Part shown: positions 5,849-9,645 of the stretch, in pieces
Position numbering within the stretch: the stretch's first letter is position 1
How the letters are laid out: each line of letters starts with the position of its first letter
Source of the DNA: Alphaproteobacteria bacterium
Lineage (GTDB): Bacteria > Pseudomonadota > Alphaproteobacteria > Sphingomonadales > Sphingomonadaceae
DNA length: 9,645 bases
Direction of reading: 5' to 3'
Assembly (NCBI GenBank): GCA_018970965.1
Contig: JAGWVG010000048.1
Location: 1 to 9,645 of the forward strand
Translations under genes and position numbers: made by a program
Notes under the pieces: model-generated
Database searches by the model: none
What the model saw: only the letters and a program-made list of their open reading frames with translations
Told to the model about the DNA's origin: nothing

Positions 5849-6571
5849 TTAAAACCGGATCATGATTTTCCGCGCAAGTGCGGGCGAGAGGCTGTTTACC
5901 GCCTGCAAGAGCTTCACCATCCCAACATTGGCCTCAAGCGCGTTACGCTCCATCCCTTGAACAATTTGACGGGCACATTCCGCAGGGGCCATTTTGCGGC
6001 TGCCGCGCCCGGCTGTTAGCTTGGTCTCAACAACGGGCGGCAATGCCTCCAGCACATGCACCTGCGTACCTGCCAATTGCGCGCGGATTGCCTGAGTGTA
6101 GCTGCGCAAGGCTGCCTTGGTGGCGCAATAGACTGGCCCACCTGCGCGCGGCGCAATTGCTAAGCCGGACGTCACGTTGACAATCATTGCTTCGGGCCGC
6201 GCGCGCAGCGTGTTCATCATGTGCGTGATCAGGTGGATCGGGGCATTCAGGTTTAGGAAGATGCAGCGATCATTGTCGCTGAGGTCAGGTTTGGCCTCGC
6301 GGAAGTCATGGTCGCTGCCCGCGCCTGCATTGTTAATCAGCACATCAATAGATCGCCCGGCCAAAGCGGCCACAACCGCATCGACGCCCCCTTGCTGAGA
6401 AAGATCAGCGGTGATCACTTCAAATCCTAGGGCCTGCATCTCGGCCACGCGGCTGGCCGTGCGTCCTGTCAAAATCAGTTGCGCGCCTTTGGCTTGCAAT
6501 TGCAGCGCCAGTTCGCGCCCGATTCCATCGGTGCCGCCCGTCAATACTATGGTCTTGCCCGCCAGTTGCAT
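5849..6571 (-). CDS. Short-chain dehydrogenase/reductase, DltE-like
   Basis: A 240-residue classical SDR oxidoreductase, cytoplasmic. The N-terminal Rossmann fold has the dinucleotide-binding motif TGGTDGIG (11-18), Asp56 in ADL, and NNAG (80-83). The catalytic set is Ser135 (NVTSG), Tyr148 and Lys152 (YCATK), with Asn107 as likely fourth member. An Arg at 37 (LTGRTASR) suggests a preference for NADP(H). The overall pattern, including TDGIG, EALPPVVETKL (175-185) and KMAPAE, resembles the DltE-like or YciK/uncharacterised SDR group. The substrate is unknown and DltE here is only a similarity label; no dlt genes are present. The ATG at 6571 has a good Shine-Dalgarno site (GGGGAG, minus strand, 6584-6579) 7 bases upstream. 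It is divergent from uvrC and convergent with the F0 operon, and appears to be transcribed alone. Confidence 0.88.
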   Translation of the reverse strand: MQLAGKTIVLTGGTDGIGRELALQLQAKGAQLILTGRTASRVAEMQALGFEVITADLSQQGGVDAVVAALAGRSIDVLINNAGAGSDHDFREAKPDLSDNDRCIFLNLNAPIHLITHMMNTLRARPEAMIVNVTSGLAIAPRAGGPVYCATKAALRSYTQAIRAQLAGTQVHVLEALPPVVETKLTAGRGSRKMAPAECARQIVQGMERNALEANVGMVKLLQAVNSLSPALARKIMIRF

Positions 6572-6628
6572 CTAATGTCTCCCCAGCCTGTTGGTGTTGT
6601 TGAGCTTATTGGTCCCAATCTCGTTTCT

Positions 6629-8551
6629 ATGTCCGATCCTAATTCGCCCAATCGCTTTCATGAAGAGCGCGCAGCCTACACGGTTCGTGGGGCGGACCAA
6701 CCTGATCTTGAGGCGGGGGTGGCCGTCATTCGCAATGTCGTCAAAACGCTGCCGACCAAGCCGGGTGTGTATCGCATGTATGATGCGCGTGGCGATGTGC
6801 TGTATGTTGGAAAGGCAAAGGCGCTTAAGAACCGCGTGACCAATTATACGCAGGTTGATCGGCTGCCCAATCGCCTGCGCCGCATGGTCGCGCAAACACG
6901 CAGCATGACTATTGTGACGACCAATAGCGAGGCTGAGGCACTGTTGCTCGAAGCGCAGCTCATCAAGCGCTATCGTCCGCCCTACAACGTGCTGCTGCGT
7001 GATGATAAAAGCTTTCCATTCATCCTGTTGCGCGCCGACCATGAGTATCCACGCATTCAAAAGCATCGTGGCGTGCGGCGCGCCAAGGGCAATTATTATG
7101 GGCCTTTTGCCAGTGCAGGCTCAGTCAACACCACGCTCAACGCCTTGCAAAAGCTGTTCCTGCTCCGCTCGTGCACCGATAGTTATTTTAACAATCGGGA
7201 TAGGCCCTGCCTGCTCTATCAAATCAAGCGCTGCTCTGCCCCCTGTGTCGGGCGGATTGATGGCAAGGGCTATGCTGATTTGGTGGAGGATGCCAAATCC
7301 TTCCTCGGCGGCAAATCAACCGCTGTGCAGGCGAAACTTGCAGGTGAAATGGAGCAGGCGGCAGAAGCGCTGGATTTTGAGCGTGCGGCGCTGTTGCGGG
7401 ATCGTTTGAAGGCACTGACATTTATTCAGGGCAGTCAGGCGATTAATGCGGAAGGCGTGGGGGACGCCGATATTTTCGCGCTCGCTGCCAAGTCAGGGCA
7501 TATTGGCATTCAGGCCTTTTTCATTCGGGGTGGGCAGAATTGGGGGCATCGTGCCTTTTTCCCCAGCCATACGGCGGATTTGGAAGAGGCTGAGATTTTC
7601 TCGAGCTTCTTGGCGCAATTCTACGAAGACGTCCCACCTGCGCGGATGATTTTGCTGGATCGCGAATTGCCTGACGCAGAGCTGCTGGCCGAGGCGCTGA
7701 CGGCGCAATTGGGGCGCAAGGTTGAGCTGCAGATGCCGCAGCGAGGCGACCGCAAACGCTTGGTTGATCAAGCGCGCCGCAATGCGGTGGAGGCGCTCGA
7801 CCGCCGCTTGGCGGAAACCACAACACAGGCCAAGTTGCTGCGCGAGGTGGCCGAGCTGTTTGATCTGGCGGAACCACCGCAGCGGATCGAAGTCTATGAC
7901 AACAGCCATATCCAAGGCACCAATGCCCTTGGGGCAATGATTGTCGCGGGGCCAGAAGGCTTTCAAAAAGGCCAATATCGCAAATTCAACATTCGTAATG
8001 CCGAAACAGTGCCGGGCGATGACTTCGCGATGATGCGTGAAGTGATGGAACGCCGCTTTGGCCGCGCGCTTGAGGAAGACCCAGATCGGGATAAAGGTCT
8101 CTGGCCAGATTTGGTGTTGATTGATGGTGGCAAGGGGCAGGTTAGCGCCGTTAAGGGCGTGCTGGAGGCTCTCGGCATCGAAGATTTGTGCTATGTCGGC
8201 GTCTCTAAGGGGCCTGACCGCAATGCCGGGCGCGAGATTTTCCACTTTCCCGATGGGCGGGAGTTTAGCTTGCCGGTCAATTCGCCGGTGTTGTTCTATC
8301 TCCAGCGCTTGCGCGATGAGGCGCACCGATTTGCCATTGGCGCACACCGCAACAAACGCGCCAAGGCATTGACCACCAGCCCGCTTGATGATGTGCCCGG
8401 CATTGGCCCAGCACGCAAAAAGGCGCTGCTGCGACATTTTGGGACAGCAAGCGCGGTGCGCGCGGCCAGCCTGGAGGATCTGCAGCGCGCGCCGGGTGTT
8501 TCGGCGGCCGTGGCACAAGCGGTGCATGATTTTTACCACGGCAATGGCTAG
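6629..8551 (+). CDS. uvrC: UvrABC nucleotide-excision repair endonuclease subunit C
   Basis: With the proposed start it has 640 residues, a normal UvrC length. UvrC cuts the damaged strand on both sides of a lesion handed over by UvrA/UvrB. Domains in order: the GIY-YIG nuclease for the 3' cut (PGVYRMYD at 45-52, YVGKAK at 59-64, Glu108), and a cysteine cluster Cys182, 194, 202 and 206. The cluster spacing (C-x11-C-x7-C-x3-C) equals that of the E. coli UvrC Fe-S site. Next come the UVR domain that binds UvrB (about 240-265, EALDFERAALLRDRLKAL) and the RNase H-like nuclease for the 5' cut with Asp424 (YDNSH), Asp499 (LIDGGKGQ) and His566 (AHRFAI). Two helix-hairpin-helix motifs end the protein (VPGIGPARKKAL, 589-600; APGVSAAVAQAV, 621-632). 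All catalytic residues are intact. The ATG at 6629 gives MSDPNSPNRFHEERAAYTVR, as in sphingomonad relatives I recall. An in-frame ATG at 6575 would add 18 residues. Neither has a clear Shine-Dalgarno site. Confidence 0.96.
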   Translation: MSDPNSPNRFHEERAAYTVRGADQPDLEAGVAVIRNVVKTLPTKPGVYRMYDARGDVLYVGKAKALKNRVTNYTQVDRLPNRLRRMVAQTRSMTIVTTNSEAEALLLEAQLIKRYRPPYNVLLRDDKSFPFILLRADHEYPRIQKHRGVRRAKGNYYGPFASAGSVNTTLNALQKLFLLRSCTDSYFNNRDRPCLLYQIKRCSAPCVGRIDGKGYADLVEDAKSFLGGKSTAVQAKLAGEMEQAAEALDFERAALLRDRLKALTFIQGSQAINAEGVGDADIFALAAKSGHIGIQAFFIRGGQNWGHRAFFPSHTADLEEAEIFSSFLAQFYEDVPPARMILLDRELPDAELLAEALTAQLGRKVELQMPQRGDRKRLVDQARRNAVEALDRRLAETTTQAKLLREVAELFDLAEPPQRIEVYDNSHIQGTNALGAMIVAGPEGFQKGQYRKFNIRNAETVPGDDFAMMREVMERRFGRALEEDPDRDKGLWPDLVLIDGGKGQVSAVKGVLEALGIEDLCYVGVSKGPDRNAGREIFHFPDGREFSLPVNSPVLFYLQRLRDEAHRFAIGAHRNKRAKALTTSPLDDVPGIGPARKKALLRHFGTASAVRAASLEDLQRAPGVSAAVAQAVHDFYHGNG

Positions 8552-8571
8552 ACGAGGCCACAGGTCGTGAC

Positions 8572-8589
8572 AGCGCGTTGCGACGCGCT
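8572..8589 (+). other. Hairpin downstream of uvrC
   Basis: AGCGCGT (8572-8578) pairs perfectly with ACGCGCT (8583-8589) around the four-base loop TGCG. The 7-base-pair, GC-rich stem begins 20 bases after the uvrC stop. No run of Ts follows, so it is not a standard Rho-independent terminator. It could protect the 3' end of the uvrC message, attenuate read-through into the next gene, or be chance. Confidence 0.35.
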
Positions 8590-8619
8590 ATACAGGGCAA
8601 AATCAATGAGCGTTGAGCC

Positions 8620-9645
8620 ATGCCCCAGATAGAAGATCGCGTATTTATTGGCTTTGTCATCGCAGCGACGCTGGCGATGATGTGGATTGCCTCGCCTTTT
8701 TTCGGCGCGATCCTGTGGGGCTTGGTGGCGGCTATTGTCTTCATGCCAGTCAATCACCAGTTGCAGCGGGCCTTGGGCGGCCACCGCAATACCGCTGCGG
8801 GTCTGACCTTAATCCTCATTCTGGCGCTGGTTATCGTGCCGGCGGTGATTATCGGATCGCTGCTGCTGGATGAGGCTGTGTCGACCTATCAAGGGCTTGC
8901 TAAAGATCAAATTGATATTGGCGCAATGCTAGAAACATTGCGTGCCGCCGCGCCGAGGCCGGTTTTGCGGCTGCTGAACCAATATTCGCTGACGGATATT
9001 GCTGGGCTGGAAGAACGGCTTTCTACCTTTTTAACAAGTGCGCTGCGCATTGCGGCAGAACGCGCGGTGGATTTTACACAAAGTGCCTTTGGCTTTGCTG
9101 TGGGCTTGGGCATCATGTTGTATCTCACTTATTTCTTCCTGCGTGATGGTCGGCAAATTGCAGAGAAAGTGAGCAGCCGTTTGCCACTGCATGATGGCAA
9201 GCGCCGCGCGCTGTTTGAAAAATTCACAACAGTGATCCGCGCCACGGTGAAGGGCAGCATTGTTGTGGGCGTGGTGCAGGGCATTTTGGGCGGATTGAGC
9301 TTTTACCTGCTTGATATCCATGCCCCCTTGCTGTGGGGCGTGGTGATGGGGCTGTTGTCGCTTGTCCCCGCTATTGGCACCGGCTTGGTGTGGGTGCCGG
9401 TGGGCATCTATTTGCTTGCGACAGGCGATACGAGCCGAGGTATGACGCTGTTGTTCATCGGCTTTTTCATCATTTCGATGGTTGATAATATCTTGCGGCC
9501 CATCTTGGTCGGCAAGGATACGCGCATGCCCGATTATGTCGTGCTGATCGCCACCTTGGGTGGCATTTCTGTGCTGGGCATGAATGGCTTGATCATTGGC
9601 CCAGTCATCGCGGCGATGTTTATCGCCGCATGGGACATCTACGCC
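8620..9645 (+). CDS. AI-2E/PerM family transporter, C-terminus cut by window edge
   Basis: A polytopic inner-membrane protein, 342 residues visible and open at the right edge. Family members usually have about 350-370 residues, so only a short tail should be missing. Two membrane segments lie near the N-terminus (about 8-24 and 26-43) and another at 61-82. A long amphipathic region (about 84-150) is followed by a helix at 155-174 ending in the family motif YFFLRDG (171-177). The conserved second half follows: IRATVKGSIVVGVVQGILGG (206-225), LLSLVPAIGTGLVWVP (245-260), DNILRPILVG (289-298) and ISVLGMNGLIIGPVIAAM (316-333). Members include E. coli TqsA, linked to autoinducer-2 export, and YdiK/PerM, and some act as Na+/H+ antiporters; which role applies here cannot be told. 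The ATG at 8620 is the first in frame; its Shine-Dalgarno site is weak. It lies 68 bases after uvrC in the same direction and may share its message. Confidence 0.9.
   Translation, partial: MPQIEDRVFIGFVIAATLAMMWIASPFFGAILWGLVAAIVFMPVNHQLQRALGGHRNTAAGLTLILILALVIVPAVIIGSLLLDEAVSTYQGLAKDQIDIGAMLETLRAAAPRPVLRLLNQYSLTDIAGLEERLSTFLTSALRIAAERAVDFTQSAFGFAVGLGIMLYLTYFFLRDGRQIAEKVSSRLPLHDGKRRALFEKFTTVIRATVKGSIVVGVVQGILGGLSFYLLDIHAPLLWGVVMGLLSLVPAIGTGLVWVPVGIYLLATGDTSRGMTLLFIGFFIISMVDNILRPILVGKDTRMPDYVVLIATLGGISVLGMNGLIIGPVIAAMFIAAWDIYA

Noticed and set aside
7493..8539. Minus-strand open frame of 348 codons inside uvrC
   Set aside because: It covers the conserved nuclease and helix-hairpin-helix part of UvrC. 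Its product is rich in Arg, His, Gln and Ala without recognisable motifs, so it is a shadow of the real gene.
1..9645. Search by eye for CRISPR arrays, tRNA/rRNA genes, insertion sequence ends, integrases, toxin-antitoxin pairs and defence genes
   Set aside because: Nothing found. Every sizeable stretch is explained by core metabolic, transport or repair genes, and the gaps are short.

Overview
The window looks like a chromosomal core region of an alphaproteobacterium, most likely of the order Sphingomonadales. This rests on three observations. The a and c subunits of F0 and the UvrC N-terminus resemble sphingomonad sequences as I remember them. The F0 genes stand in an operon of their own, with both b' and b subunits and no F1 genes attached. 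Base composition is moderately GC-rich. No database search was possible, so the order is an inference and the genus is left open.

Layout from left to right. (1) Positions 1-2190, plus strand: the C-terminal half of a YdbH-like AsmA/TamB-type protein, a small YnbE-like outer-membrane lipoprotein and a secreted YdbL-like (DUF1318) protein. Together they form the YdbH-YnbE-YdbL cassette linked to lipid transport between inner and outer membrane. (2) Positions 2197-2970, minus strand: a TauE/SafE (TSUP) family permease, convergent with the cassette across a 6-base gap. (3) Positions 2971-3275: a 305-base non-coding gap with a candidate promoter for the next operon. (4) Positions 3276-5760, plus strand: the F0 operon atpI-atpB-atpE-atpF'-atpF, closed by a strong Rho-independent terminator at 5781-5816. 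(5) Positions 5849-6571, minus strand: a short-chain dehydrogenase of the DltE-like type. (6) Positions 6629-8551, plus strand: a complete uvrC with all recognised domains. (7) Positions 8620-9645, plus strand: an AI-2E/PerM family membrane protein that runs off the right edge.

The five F0 genes work together: AtpI assists assembly, the a subunit and c-ring carry protons, and b'/b form the peripheral stalk. The F1 genes must lie elsewhere. The YdbH, YnbE and YdbL genes form a second functional unit. The permease, the dehydrogenase, uvrC and the AI-2E protein look like independent housekeeping genes.

I found no mobile element, CRISPR array, tRNA, rRNA, phage gene or defence system, and no convincing new biological system. 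The findings are second-look points: a cysteine pair in the YdbL homologue, short repeats above the F0 promoter, start-codon choices and the divergent dehydrogenase/uvrC arrangement.
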